From the NCBI GenBank assembly GCA_013365365.1, contig JABVXU010000031.1, positions 245,635-309,634 of the forward strand: 64,000 nt of DNA, read 5' to 3'. The translations under genes and the position numbers were made by a program. Of this stretch, positions 13,701-26,900 are shown in pieces. This DNA is from Cruorifilaria tuberocauda. Lineage: Eukaryota; Nematoda; Chromadorea; Rhabditida; Onchocercidae. The notes under the pieces were generated by a model. That model saw only the letters and a list, made by a program, of their open reading frames with translations. It did not search any database and was not told where the DNA came from. How positions within the stretch are numbered: the stretch's first letter is position 1; every line of letters begins with the position of its first letter.

Positions 13701-14189
13701 AGAAGAAACTGCACATGAATATAAATTTGAGTTAAAGGTCATTGAACATATGTTGTCGATGTTTAGCAACATATCGAGAACATCGAAATCTTTTAAAAAA
13801 AATTTATCAATACCTCAGCTAATTTAGTAGCAAGGAGACATGAGCAATTTCACTTGGTGAAAAGCAGTGCCTTTATGTTCTGAAATATTAATATACATTA
13901 CAAAGACACTTTGAGTACAAATTATCGGGAAGTTAGTGAGATACGGTTTAAAAGCTACATTACGTTGCTGGTTAATAAGAATTTGGAAATTTCCAATGCC
14001 GGTGCTATTTCAGGTTTGGATAAAATTGAACATTTGCAAAATCATGAAAGCGAAGAAATCTATAAACTGGCCTATGAAATTATCGATAATTACTTTTCTG
14101 AAACCGACGATGATGGAATAGCGACTGGCGACCACTTCTTTGAATCGACTCAGCAAAATGTCCCGTCGGAAGGATTCTCTTTCCAGTAA
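10703..14189 (+). CDS. ima-3: Importin alpha (karyopherin alpha, IMA-3/KPNA3-4 class)
   Basis: This nuclear import adaptor binds classical NLS cargo and importin beta. Ten exons: 10703-10845, 11025-11163, 11352-11449, 11765-11937, 12270-12406, 12506-12664, 12760-12939, 13033-13158, 13234-13447, 14014-14189. All phases join, giving 514 residues, the usual family length. The N-terminus has an importin-beta-binding segment ([18 protein letters not shown]). Armadillo repeats follow, with the conserved W/N ladder: [76 protein letters not shown] and [13 protein letters not shown]. The tail ([20 protein letters not shown], ending VPSEGFSFQ) is like vertebrate alpha-3/alpha-4. Intron 5 appears to use a GC donor (12407-12408), because only that join keeps the frame into DPPPSPEIV. 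The other introns are GT-AG. Confidence 0.95.
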
Positions 14190-14284
14190 CAAGGATGTCA
14201 TCATTTGAAGAGTTTCCTTAATTGTTAATCCCTGTCCGTCTACCCATTCCCACCAATACTTTATTTATCGTCTTGGAGAACTGA

Positions 14285-14290
14285 AATAAA
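14285..14290 (+). terminator. Probable poly(A) signal of importin alpha
   Basis: AATAAA is found 95 bases after the importin alpha stop codon and is the first such hexamer downstream. Confidence 0.5.
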
Positions 14291-14803
14291 GAGGAATTGA
14301 AGACGGCCGAATTGTGGATCTTATTCTTCTGCCTTTTTCTGAATTTCGTCATGCCATTTTGACTATAAATGGAGAGACCTTTATTGTGTCTATCAAAATA
14401 TTTTTATTTCTTAATCTGATTGTCTGTATTCTTTCCAATTGTCCGTTTTGTTTTAAAAATGCTTAATGATTGATTGTTCTGTTCGAATTGTTTGTCTGTA
14501 TTTCAATCGAAGAGCTATAGTTGCTGTTTTATATGAGACAAACTTACTTTTTTTTATTTTAGACGGTCACTTTTTTCCATTGGTATGTTTGTCTCTCGCG
14601 ATGAATATTTTTATTAACTTGTTTTTCGTTTATTTTTTAAAATGATTTTTGTATGTATGTTTTTGCATGTATTTATATCATCTTTAGAGATATTTCATAC
14701 CCAACCACGCTCGCTCATCATAGTTATCCTTTTTTGTAGCAAAGCGAAACTAATCTATAAACGATACAATGATTTTCAGAAAATATCGTAATACGTTTTA
14801 GTG

Positions 14804-15016
14804 TCATTGTTGCCCTCCTTCATGATTCTCGGAGCTCATCTGGTGCAACGTTATTGTCAACATGCATATCAAACTTGAACATTCACTAACCTTCCAGAGG
14901 AAATCAACCGTGCCAATTAAACTTTTGATTTTACACACGAGCAGATCAAGTTGACGATTGTCAGGATCACCTGCTTTCTTCACTTTTTCTTTCTCGTATG
15001 TGAAGAGCTTTTCCAT
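14804..15016 (-). CDS. Small open frame, possible short protein or exon, unknown
   Basis: A 70-codon frame starts MEKLFTYEKEKVKKAG and has a soluble, mixed helical composition (DNRQLDLLVCKIKSLI). After about residue 42 (FLWK) the sequence reads AAG|GTTAGT, a good donor, and 51 bases later CACCAG is acceptor-like in the same phase. The coding part may therefore be a short exon followed by SSENHEGGQQ-type residues. I do not recognise a family. It lies in the convergent gap between importin alpha and mannose-6-phosphate isomerase and could be chance. Confidence 0.3.
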   Translation of the reverse strand: MEKLFTYEKEKVKKAGDPDNRQLDLLVCKIKSLIGTVDFLWKVSECSSLICMLTITLHQMSSENHEGGQQ

Positions 15017-16565
15017 TAGTTAAATCACTGTTTCTAGTTTTATTTATTTGAGAAGCTTTGTGGCGTCAATTATTTCAAATCTTACTCATCGTTTTTTATA
15101 TTTCTAAACTGTCTGAGAAAAATTTTCCTATTTGATCAATCCGGAAAAAAGGTAATCCTTTAAGTTTCGGTCAAGTTAAATCTTTTTTGATATAAACGGG
15201 TATTTTATTGGGCTTATTTGCCCAAATGAGGCCAGCATTTGCTAATGTGAACTGGGATGACTTATTCTTTTTTAATTAAGCTTTTTTATGGTTCTATAAC
15301 TTTAGTGTGATTGCATCAACGGTAGCAGTGACCTCACTTCACTGATTGTCTTTTTCCAGACCGCTCAGTTTTTCCTGTTTCATTTTAAAATTTGTGAGAT
15401 GAGAGTATTTTTAAGCTTGTAAGTCAGTGACACTGCAATTCGTTTATTTCTTGATTCTTCAGAAGAAGAATTCTGGAAAGTAGGCTTCTCATAATGACCC
15501 AGATTCTATGTATGTTAGTATATTACGAATGTCTGGATTATGTTTTTATGTATGCTTTAAATCTGGAACTTTTATTTTTATTTCTCCCGACTTTGACTAT
15601 GTCGCACGCTTTGAAGTAAATTATGTCTTACTCATTTTAAATTTCGAATTTCCAAATCTTTGGTTATACCTATCATCTATGCTTTTGATTTTCCGCCTTT
15701 TATTCCTTCCGTTCAGGAAAGGTCTCTCCAGCTCTAGACCTGAACCCCATCTTTTTTAAGCCTTCCCTAATTGCCTCTCGTCTCGGCTGTATTCTAACGT
15801 TATTAATTTATACCTAGTTTATCATTTGTAAGAAATGCATTTTACAAAATCTGATTTCACGAGTTCGCGAATATGATATTATTCTTGGAGGAATAATCAC
15901 AAGACAGAAGAATAACTAAGCAAGGAGTATCGCAAATTCAGGAGGTTTTCTTAACAAATTTTTCCTTGGGAGAAGTTAAAAAATAGAACTTTCGGTCCAT
16001 ATATAGATGTGAGCATACAATGTAACCGTACTTGAGTGATCTTAAAAATTTGTTCCTTTGTCTTTGAAGAAAATAAAAAAACAAATTGGGTTCTCCCCAG
16101 GAGTGGCCTTTTTTAAATGTTCTAAGATTCTTCTTTTGCTAATCCACAGTATCGCACGAACATTACATAAATCTTGATTGTTTATACTTTGTATTTCTTT
16201 GTTCACATCTTTTTGTAATTTTATTCCTATATTAAATTCGCGTACTATGTGATACGATAATTGCAAGTAGAAACTATTATTTTTTTGTAGAAGAGCAAAT
16301 TTTTGACACAAAAAGAGAAAAGAAGTGGGAGTGGATGCAATATTTTTGAACAGAGTGTTGCATTTTTGTTGGGTATCGAGCTACACGCGCAATTAGATGC
16401 GCAAAGATGAATTTTGAATGAAAAAATGATTTCGCTATTTCTGCAGATCTTAAGCTTCGGAGAAATAGAAATTTCTATGTTAACTTGCAATTTCGGATGT
16501 GAGCAATCTTGAAGCTGACAAATTTGCTCTTTTTAGATCGAGAAACAGGAGTTACTTTGAAGTTC
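15017..16565. other. Convergent spacer upstream of the MPI 3' end, no gene seen
   Basis: This is AT-rich DNA with short open frames that show no domain or conserved composition. Nothing supported. Confidence 0.55.
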
Positions 16566-19059
16566 CTACCTTTTAGGAGTGAAAGCACGATAAGCTAAAA
16601 AATCATTGGATGGTTGAATATTCACATGGTGTGTATTTGCTGGAACAAAGTATGTTTCGCCTCGGTTCATCTTAAATTTTTCGTTACCGATATATATTTC
16701 AGTGGAGCCTTTTATGACGATAATAATACTACTAGCGCCAACGTATTGCAATTCGCTAGCTTCACTCTGAAATAAACAAACAACTGATTGTTTGAATTAT
16801 CAGCGGAAAATTAATGGATCGTTCGGCATAGGCGTTATGGCATATTCACTTCTTCACACTAAAGAAGTGGTCAAAGATATATAATTATTAAACAAACTCT
16901 CAAACGAGAAATGAGGTTGTTAGAGCCAAACGCGGATCACTATGGGCTCATTCAAAAGTAACTAAAGCACTTTTTGATGAGTCCATAGTAAAGTTATTGG
17001 AAATCACCCTTAATTCATGCACAGCAAATTCTTGAACCGGTGGAGCATACTCCCTTATTCCAGGACCAATAATTTTTGGAGAAAAATATGGTGGTTGAAT
17101 CATTTCGAATGTCAAATCCGAGCAAAGTGCATCCACATCCTTGAATTTTGATGTTAGTCCAGCGCGGATAGTGTTGTCTGAACAAGCCATGCATTCTACA
17201 CAATCTGTAGAAATTTTCTGAAACATTAAAAAAATCTTTTCTGCCAACATTTTTTAAAAATGCAATACGCAAATTCTTTACTCACCTCCCAGAAGGTATG
17301 CGTGTGGAGAGTTTGGTCCCATAAAAACAGCATCTCCTTTTTTTAGCGTAAAATAATTTATCAAAAGTGGTGCGAAGACACCAACATCACCGGGAAACTC
17401 ACTGTTCAATCTAAGAAGTAACTCTTCGAGATCAGAACGCTCGTTTTCTGCAAAAGAAGTTGAGGAAGTGCGGTTAAACAATAAAGTGCATTACATATAT
17501 AATGTTTGAACTGGATGAATTCTTTTACTGAGAAATTGCAGTTGTGAGGCATTACAGAAAAAGAATTCGGATTTTTTACGAAGCGAAAATTCTTCATGTA
17601 TAATCTTTAAAATAAAGATTTCTTTGCAGCGATCAAAAGCTAACTGTTCTTCAGACGTGATGCCAACTGCTGCACTGCTTTCGATACATTTTCGTCTGTT
17701 GAACGCATATATTCAGAAAATATCTTCCTTAAGGCTTCGCGCTTTTCGAAATCACTTCCAGTTTTCAAGTTTTCAATAGCGTCTTTTGAAATTATCAAGT
17801 TTCGCAGTTCGGGAAAAGCTAGAAAAAATTATGTTCAATGATAAAGGCATATTAGAGAAAACGACACTAAACTGCAAAAATTGAATCAAAGATCAGAATA
17901 TACTGTAGAGACTTTTTAATCAATTCTCATACATTAAAATAATCCTATGACATCGTGTAGAAAGCTTCAAAATGCAATGTCAAACTTTCAATGTTGTCAC
18001 AAATTTCGTGAGAGGAACGAAAGCCGCTCAAAAGTTGAAAATCCGATAAAGCAATTGCCATCTCGGGTTTATGATTGCTATCAGGATAGTGTGTCGGATC
18101 ATTTTTATGCAATATTTTTGCTTTTTCCTACAAATAAATAGAAATAACTTTATTTCAACAGGAAACGAAATCAGTATCTCATAAAAAAGCACCGCTACAA
18201 GCCATGCTGACGATCGGCACTTATGCTTGTTTAACTTCATGTTGCTTCCCTTTTTAGGTATTTTTATCTGATAATACTGATTGATTTTTAAACACTGAAA
18301 CAATAGATTATTCCTTACAAAAAACTTGATGACATTTCGAGTGAGGCTATGAATCTCAAATTTCTAAACAGCTAATTTTTCAAGAATTATCAAAACAAAT
18401 GAATTAACCTTATCCGGATGACTCTGTACTGACAGTGCTTTATTCACCGAAAGCACTTTGAACAAAAACTGTAGTGATCCACCCTCATGATCCGCAAGAA
18501 GAGACTTCGATTCTGCAATTTTTTCCGACAAAAGTTTTCCGTTCGATACAAGCCTTGATGGCCCATTTGGATGCACACCCATCCATAACTGAAATGAATT
18601 TAATGCAAATGTCGACTGATCGGAAAAATAATTTATATAGAAAACACTTGTAGAATTCACTGATTAAAAGAACTAAATTAGACACATTTATCGAATTATG
18701 GTTTCATCAGACGGCATGAATGATTAAGAACATATGAAATTACACTCTCAATTAGTTAGAACAAAAACTAGTATCTTGTAATCTCTATAGAAGGCTACCA
18801 AACATAATGAAAAAGAAATCTTATTCGCATAACTTAATGGTTAATTAATTGGTTAATTATATTACGTATTACTTAATTCTATTAAACAAAAAGTTAAGCG
18901 ATACATGAGATGCATGAAATTGAGATAAACCTCAGCATATGGTTTTGTTTCATCGATAACGAACTGTTTATTGGCTGCATGCATTAAAATGGCTACTTCG
19001 CTTTGGCTTCCTTGACGACCCCAATCATATGTTTGCACCGCGCAAATTAACTTCTCCAT
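16566..19059 (-). CDS. Mannose-6-phosphate isomerase (type I PMI)
   Basis: This zinc enzyme interconverts fructose-6-P and mannose-6-P in the cytosol and feeds GDP-mannose and dolichol-P-mannose synthesis. Seven minus-strand exons, coding order: 19059-18931, 18588-18409, 18127-17986, 17818-17645, 17447-17286, 17204-17008, 16766-16566. Phases join to 394 residues; human MPI has 423. Family marks are [39 protein letters not shown] (Gln and His zinc ligands), [14 protein letters not shown] (Glu ligand), [20 protein letters not shown] (His ligand) and [16 protein letters not shown]. All expected metal ligands are present, so it should be active. The joins at exon 3/4 and exon 6/7 are the least certain, since alternative donors exist nearby; the chosen ones preserve phase and alignment length. 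Confidence 0.93.
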
Positions 19060-19067
19060 TTAGTGTA

Positions 19068-19073
19068 CTAAAA
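19068..19073 (-). promoter_or_regulatory. Possible trans-splice acceptor of MPI
   Basis: The minus strand reads TTTTAG eight bases before the MPI ATG, a typical spacing for spliced-leader addition in nematodes. Inferred from sequence only. Confidence 0.35.
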
Positions 19074-19194
19074 TGAGATTTATTAATATTGTATTAAGCA
19101 GTTCTTAATTTGTTAACAAAATAAGTACACATAAAAATAATATGTTCTCAAAGAACCATCTTAACATTCAGTTAAGATAATTCACAAAAGTTTC

Positions 19195-19317
19195 GAGGGA
19201 ATTCTTATATACTTACATGCATGCAAACAACGATGGAGGGAATTCTTATGTACTTACATGCATGCAAACAACGATAGAGGGAATTCTTATATACTTACAT
19301 GCATGCAAACAACAATA
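19195..19317. repeat. Three tandem copies of a 41-bp unit
   Basis: Units start at 19195, 19236 and 19277 and differ at only a few positions. Each begins GAGGGAATTCTTAT and contains the self-complementary core CATGCATG. The array sits about 135 bp upstream of the MPI start codon, so it may lie in or near its promoter. Confidence 0.95.
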
Positions 19318-20162
19318 CAAACATGATTAATTCGAATTTATATCGAATTCATTAAGTTTTCTCTATATTCAAGAACTATTCCATAAGAAATGCCATTTTG
19401 TGGTCTGAAATGGAAATTCTTTTTATGGTACCTACTTATTAGAGAGAGTAGAAGATAAATGGTAGAACTCATCGGTCATCATAAGTTCAACTACTTCCAA
19501 GCGAACAATATGGCATAATTTGAAAATGCTTTTAAAAATTGAAAATAAACGCTAATTAGTAATGTATACATCACTGTAAATAAAAACACGAATCATTTTT
19601 TCGTTTTTATTTTTTAAATTTAAGATGAATTCCGTAATTTGCTCATAATAACCATTCTATTTGCGTAATTGTAAACATAGAGTAGTAGTTAAGCTAAACT
19701 GTTAGCAAATATGATAGAGATAATCGATAAGTTCAATATAAAAATGACACATGTTACGTCCGCTATCTCATCCATTGATTTTTCAGAAATCATTGAGAGA
19801 AAGTATCCCTGATTATTGCGAAAATCATTGAATGGAAAAATTTCAAAAACAACGAAAAGAAAATTATACTACAATTTTAATCATAAGCTTTGCGAAAATT
19901 AATGAATGAATATGAATATGCCTATCTAATCAAATTTCCTCAAATCGAATTGATTAGACGTAAGATGAAAATTTGTTAAAGGATGACTGATTCAATCACT
20001 TAACCGTCATCTGATTCCTATATGATAAGAAATGCATTAAGCGATGGTGTACTTAGAGCGAAGGATATTGACATAATATTAGAGAGGGAATAAGGTAAAC
20101 TTAGCAGGCGCATATAACTGATTGCGTCACCTTTCAACAACAACATAGTCATTTTTACAACA
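19318..20162. other. Intergenic, MPI to OATP, left part
   Basis: AT-rich DNA between divergent genes. Nothing identified beyond the adjacent repeat. Confidence 0.5.
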
Positions 20163-20423
20163 ATGTCTAAACACCTGCTTTCATTGCTTTCAGTTCTTCG
20201 TGATAAATTCACTCTGAGGTGTGAAGCTGCTAAAAATGAAATTCAGGCATTCACGGAACCGCCATTTCAAAAAAAAACTTATCGAATTGATAAAAATGAT
20301 GATTTAAGGATGATTGATCAGCGAGCAAATCAAGTCTCAGTTATACTAAAAAACGTTCAGTATCGCAATAGTAAAACAAATCATTTAAGTTTCACTAACT
20401 CTATAAATAGGAAAAATATTTGA
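20163..20423 (+). CDS. Hypothetical 86-residue open frame
   Basis: The frame begins ATG TCT AAA with an A-rich context (ACAACAATG) and is open for 86 codons. The N-terminus MSKHLLSLLSVLRDKFTLRC is hydrophobic and basic, as in mitochondrial presequences. The rest is polar and basic. I recognise no family. It stands alone in a 4.9-kb intergenic region, so chance is a real possibility. Confidence 0.25.
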   Translation: MSKHLLSLLSVLRDKFTLRCEAAKNEIQAFTEPPFQKKTYRIDKNDDLRMIDQRANQVSVILKNVQYRNSKTNHLSFTNSINRKNI

Positions 20424-23400
20424 TTTCTTAATTCCAATTTTATCAGACTCTACTGTTACTACTTCTATCATCCTCAAGAATTTATTTTATAGTTGTGAAA
20501 TCCAGTTCAATTCGAGCATGAGTTAATGTGAAATTTATTTTGGTACATTATCACTTCAATGATTTATTTAAATGAAAAAATAATTTCTTCATTGTGCTGA
20601 ATTACAGAATGGTTATTTATTCTTCAAACGAAGAAAATTTTTTTTCGACTTCTTCCCCAATTAATTAACTTAAGTTTATAAGTAATTTGAATTCTACTGC
20701 TAAAACTTACTTGATTTCTATGGTAAAAATGTAGCTTTTGGCACCACTTAAGTCTTACTAACTTATTATCACTAATAAAACGCGCCTTCTAATAATGCGA
20801 CAATTGCGCTTCAATTCCGTATTATAAATATCAAAAAAACACTCTCAATAATCTCATCATTAGTTGTGATTTATAAATTATCTGTTGTCAAATATGTTCT
20901 AATGCAATTTATCCAAATTTTAAAACAATTATTTTTTCTTCTGGTAAACAAATTTATTATTCTCATTTTTTCATGTGAACATTTTGTAATTCAATCCAAA
21001 ATCTATGATTTTTTATAATGTTCAAATATTTGATAGAAAATTTTCATTGTTTAAAAATTGTTTAACTGATCCCACCAGATTTTAAATCTTTCCAAATCTT
21101 TCCAAATGTAATATATTCCAATAGCATGAAAATGATAATGCACTGTTGTGCAAACGATTTTAAAAAGGTTTAAACGGCTTTAAAAATGCTCATGTTTTCA
21201 TAAAGAAATAAATTTATTGCTTTCTCGCTATTCCAAATAATAATGCAATTTTCCTTTACCTTACACTTTTCTATTTTCTTTCTGTAATTTTTCTGAAATT
21301 TACCCTTTTCATTTATTTCAGTCAGTTAACAAAATTGTTTACTAAGTAATTAATGATTTTATCATTTTATCAATTAATAATTTTTAGAACCAAATTAATC
21401 GCTTACAACACAATTTTGTCCTTGCCATAGTTCTCATAAAAATTTCCGTATGGTCCAATCACGTTAAATATCAAGTAACAAGAAATATAGTATTCTAAAT
21501 TATAAAGATAATTCTCATTCCTCAAGCTCGAGAAGCCGTCTAATATTAATTTGACTGGAAGACAACGATAATAGAACAGAAATTCCTTATAATTTGCAAG
21601 TTTTTAGGATCGATAAATGATAAATGAACTAGTTTACTCATAAAAAGGGATGATTCATACATTAGGCAATGATAAATAACGGAATTACCTGACAAAATTT
21701 TCTTGTTGATAAATTTTGACAACCATGAATCATAGGGACTCGATTTTTTCCAGTTTTTGCTTCAACTGAAATATTACATACAATTATATAGAGATCGTCA
21801 GAAGCTGATCGTTAACTCACTTTAGCTTCTACAATTGAATGAGTAAATCTTCGTGGAGAAATTTTTGATTCAGATGTTTCATTTCTCTCAATATCTGAAT
21901 CATATGAATTCTGTGTTTCCATGTTTCATCTGTTTGCAACATTTAAATGTTATATCATATTCTATATTTTTTTCAGAGTCAAAGCAAAGAGATTAGTGAT
22001 GACAAAATATAGATTCGCCATGATGAGAAAACATAGATTCCCATCAGTTAAAATACCATAGCAGATAAATGTACAAAATGAAGGAAGCCAGCTGGAAAGC
22101 CATCAGAACCTGTGGGGTTTGGTCTACAAAGGCAGGTGTGTTAATCTATAAGGATGAGATTTACATCTACATTTGACAAAATTGAAGAATGCTGTGTGAA
22201 GGAATGATTTTTAGTAAGGACGGATAAACATGGAAAACGGAAGTAGATCTGATGAGAACTGGAATAAGCATTGAAATGCAAATTATCTATGAGAATATGG
22301 AGATGGATAAATGGAAAAATACAATGATTTCTATAAAACAGTTTTTACAAATAACTATTCACAGAAAAATAAACGTTCAAAAATATTTGAAAATAGAGAT
22401 CAGGGTCGAGAGATTTCTTGACATTTCAGGTTTCCCGACGGGCCAGAGATCAACATTCATCTGCAAAATCAGTAGAGAATAAATTCAAACATTTACAAGA
22501 TGCAGTATCGGTCAGCTAAATTCAGATTTTGAAAATCTGAAGAAAAATTTTACAGAAAAGTCTTAATGGCTTAGTTAATTGTTACTTCTGCAAAAGCTTG
22601 ATCGTTTTGCATTTTAAAATTTTCAACTTTAAAGCTGTAACTCGACAACGTGCATGTTCCGAATTAGTAATATCGTAAACTTTTTTGAATTCGGGGTTTA
22701 CTGACAAACAATTTATTTGAGTTCACTGAATACCATTAGAATTATACTACAATTGAGTGAGTCGATAACGATGCTTTATTCAGAACTGAGCAATTAGATG
22801 ATAGATTAAAAGGGTAATCTTGTCGTATATTGTCCTTCTCCTATCATAAAAAAGCACACAAAGAAACTCTTGAAAATGGTAAACCAATAGACAGAAAGAT
22901 TAAAGGTCATGAGATACATGAATTAGTTGAAATAAGAATTATGTAAAATGGTTGTTTACGTAGTAATAACAAAAGTAATCCAAAAAGACATCTCAGGAGA
23001 ACCTAGCATAGCAGGTAACATCCAATCATTAAAACCACCAGACAAAATAGGCATTCCTTATTGTCTGTGAGTAGGTTCTTTCTTTGATCTGTTAATTTAT
23101 GTACGACATAGATGACTTTTGGCTGTTTTAACTTTTTGTTTGGGTAGTAAGGAAAGTTTGAGGAGTAAAACTGAAAGTTATTTCCTCACCTTGCATAGAA
23201 TCTTTTGTGATAACATAAGGGATAACATCAGAGATATATTATCGTTTCATTTTATCAGTCCTATGAAATTCAATATTTTGTCTAGTTGTAGAGGGATAGA
23301 AGGTGAACTAATGTTCAATCTGTGCATCATTTATCGATGAGCCCTTTAGACTGTATTGTCTACCTCTCTCTAAAATGGCGATTTCAGCATGGCCGGTATT

Positions 23401-23929
23401 AAAAGTGTTGTAGAAACTAGTTTACTCTATCCTTTTCATTCTTCACTATTGCAGTTGGGAGATATGACTCATCTCTCATATTTTTCGCATCCCTGAATTG
23501 ACAGTCTCCTTCAGACGAGGACGAGGACGAGGACGAGGACTATCAAAGGATTCTCTGGTCAAATTGTTCGTTTATCAGTGAAATCTTTAGTGTCCATTTG
23601 GTATATCAATTATATCATTCAATAAAAATTTGCCAAACCCTCAATTATTTTTAATTTTTATATTTTCTATATATTTTCTCTTATCAGTTAATCATCCATC
23701 TATTAAATCTTATCAATCATTGTACTTTCTCTCCATTTATACGGCATTTCCTCTCTTTTCTTACATTGCTAAAAGCAAAATTATGTATTCGTTGATAGCA
23801 CAGTATAATACTTTAATTTCAATCCTTTTTTCTCCTCTTTTATTCATGGAAAGGAGTTCTGCCAGGTTATTCATCCAATCATTGTTCTAAATTGGCTGAA
23901 TTGATTTTCTCAAAAAAGGATTTGCAATA
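20424..23929. other. Intergenic, MPI to OATP, right part
   Basis: AT-rich sequence with a slightly more G+C-rich patch near 22.0-23.6 kb. That patch includes a hexamer run at 23514-23540. No splice-bounded coding exon was recognised. The promoter of the OATP gene should lie at the right end. Confidence 0.5.
23514..23540. repeat. GACGAG hexamer microsatellite
   Basis: Four and a half perfect copies of GACGAG. One frame would read alternating Asp and Glu followed by Tyr, but no surrounding open reading frame supports coding. Confidence 0.85.
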
Positions 23930-26900
23930 ATGCAAAATGAAGCACCAATATCGCTATCACGAAAACGACAACTATCGCAACTGAAAACGATACCTTCCGT
24001 TGAATGTTTCCTTGGTACAATGTTGTTTGTGATCGCTATTCAGGTACTTCAATCCTTTTTTTGTCGGAACATTCGTATCACTCATTTATTCAGATATGTG
24101 CAGATTCTATGGTTGGATAGCATTCTTAGAATAAATTTACAGAAATTATCATTAATGACTTTTATCTGAAATCCTACAGGGCTCTTATCTTGCATACGTA
24201 GTTGGCATACTGACAAATCTGGAACGACGATTTGGCATATCAAGCAAAAAATCCGGTGCTTTATTATCATTTTATGATATTGGACATACTGTCTCTGTGG
24301 TACTGATTGGCTTTCTGGCCAATGATAAGCATTTACCCAGGATTACAGCTGCAGGTGATAGCACTGCAAGATATTAATTCTTAATTAGTTTTGTATAAGA
24401 TAGGAAAAGTGACTAATCGATTTGAAAATTGCTGTAGCTCGCAGAATAATTATAGTTGTATTACAGGAGTAATACTTAGTGCTATATCGATGTTTGTATT
24501 AGCCTTACCAATGGTACTGTTTGGAGCACAATCATCCAATGAATCATTAATGTCACAACGTGAAGTCAGTTTTTTTAGTTTATTTCTTCCTATAAATTTT
24601 TATTTTAAAAACTTTTAAAAATATAGCGATGACCATTTACATGAACTTTTTAGTTTTTTACATTTGCTCTGATTCATCCTACAAAAGATACTGAAATTGT
24701 AAAATTCTAATGATACGATATCAAACAGTCTAGATCTTAGCTTCTTCTAGTGCAATATGTTTCACTTCCTATGTTCCAAAAAGGAATCTTGTTGATTTTG
24801 CAGCTCGAATACATTCTCAGGAATATTTGTGATCCATCGCGAATCACTAATGATTCAGAGAGAAATTGTAAACTTCAAGAGGATGAACATTTTTTGGCAT
24901 TTTGTATTCTGGTCATTGGTCAAATCTTGGCTGGCATTGCTGCTGCACCATTCAATACAGTGGCTTATGTTTATGTGGACAATAATCTGGCTGACAAAAC
25001 AAAATCACCATTTTACTTGAGTATTTTTTCAGCAGTTTTTATTCCTCGTTGAGAACAAACATAAAATAAGACTTCGAAATTTGTTTCAAATATCAAATCG
25101 CTTCGCATTGCTACTCATTACGATCCAAGATTTTCAAGAGAAAAGTAATTCAAGTTTGAATTCTGAATATTTTCGAAGAGGGAGAGAGTCATCTTATCGG
25201 ACATATTTAGTATCTAATTGTTATAGGTTTGTTATCCAGTATGTATGCATTTGCGCCAGCTTTTGGATTTGCATTAAGTGCAGTTGTCACACAGTTATAT
25301 GCGACGATTTTTGATGGTACTTGAGATACTTTATAAATGAACATTTGACCCATTAAAAGCATGAAAATTTATGGAAACAGGTTCTTCAATAATGATATAG
25401 TTGTTAACTTTTTATCAGATATTACAAAATTAGCCAAGAATTCATTTCTTATTTCTTTAAGGAACAATCAGGAAATGGTTTGATAAGATTTTAATTTAAA
25501 TCAGTTTTTCTTATAGCACCTTCAAATGTAGCAAGTAATAGTGATGAATGGATTGGAGCTTGGTGGCTTGGTTTCATCATTTTCGGCTTACTTTACTTAG
25601 TTGGTTCCATTCCATTGTTTTTCTTCCCCAAAAAGTTGCTGCAATATGATTCAAATTCATATGAAATGCAACAGCTGAGGTTGAATTATTTTTATTATTT
25701 TGTAATTTCACGCAAAGTAAATTTTAATAATGAGATTATTTGATCGTAACATAACTTCAAATGCTAACAAGGCAGTTATTCTAACTATTACTTTAACTAA
25801 GTTCAGTTAACATAAAATACTAGTTAATTCTGCAAAAATTTTAATGATAGAAAATTTAATCTTAATATTTACTATTGAGTTCACGTACTTGATTGATCCT
25901 CTTACCGACTTATTCTTATTCTAGTTGCAGGAATGAATGTTCCTATGATCATGATGATCATCAAATCGTTGTTATCGAGAATAATGAACATTTGCAGGAA
26001 ACATTCTGCAAACGGTTAAAAGCGATTTTCGCAAGTATTTACTAACTTTTTTCCTACTTGAAACTAATTAAAAATTTTTTCAAAATACAAAAAACAGTGT
26101 GTACTAAATTCATATTAAAAAATTCCCAGAATTTCCGGAATTAATGAAGAATCCCGTATTCACCTCAATGATAATTGGATGGATGTTTGGTTCATATCTT
26201 ACTAGTGGTTACAGCACATATCTACCAAAGTATATCGAAACACAGTTTGGTCGTAGCGCGTCAGTTGCTGATATCTTTGCTGGTAAATTAATTGTTAGTA
26301 GTATTATTGACGTCCTTCTTAAAGAGAGATGCGGTCTGCATTGTGAAATTATAGTAAAGGTTTTATTGTTTGATGGACAGGCTTATTCTTCTTGATATTA
26401 TCAGGAAATGAACTGAGAGTATTTGCTGAGCAAGTAGCTTAGAAGAATGTTTATAGTGAGACCATCAGTGAGGTTGTTCGTGAAATTGATCGTGAAGCTG
26501 ATTGTTGATAAAACTAATCTTCGATATAAAACAGTTCTCAAAACACAAATTACATATGCTGTCTTTGTTGGCGATGTTGACAATAGGTAGTACTCGAGGG
26601 AAAGACTCATTCGATATACGAAAAGCGAATAATATAATCATTTGGCAGACAGATAACAGACACATACAATAGATAAAACCGATGGTAATTGATGCTAATC
26701 ATTTACAGTGAATTGAAATATCCAATAAAGCATGTCGTCGTCCTGTTTGACTGCTATCTTTGATGCAAGTATTCCTATAACATCAAAATACAAACATATT
26801 TCAATTACATAAATGTTTTATATTATGAAATTACTTCAGGTTTCTGATTATCTCGAGGTATAACTTTTGCAGGCATAGTGTCAATTGGTAGTATAGCAGT

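Noticed and set aside
15508..15759. 83-codon hydrophobic + frame
   Set aside because: Phe/Leu-rich composition of the kind random AT-rich DNA gives, with no family features and no transcript signals.
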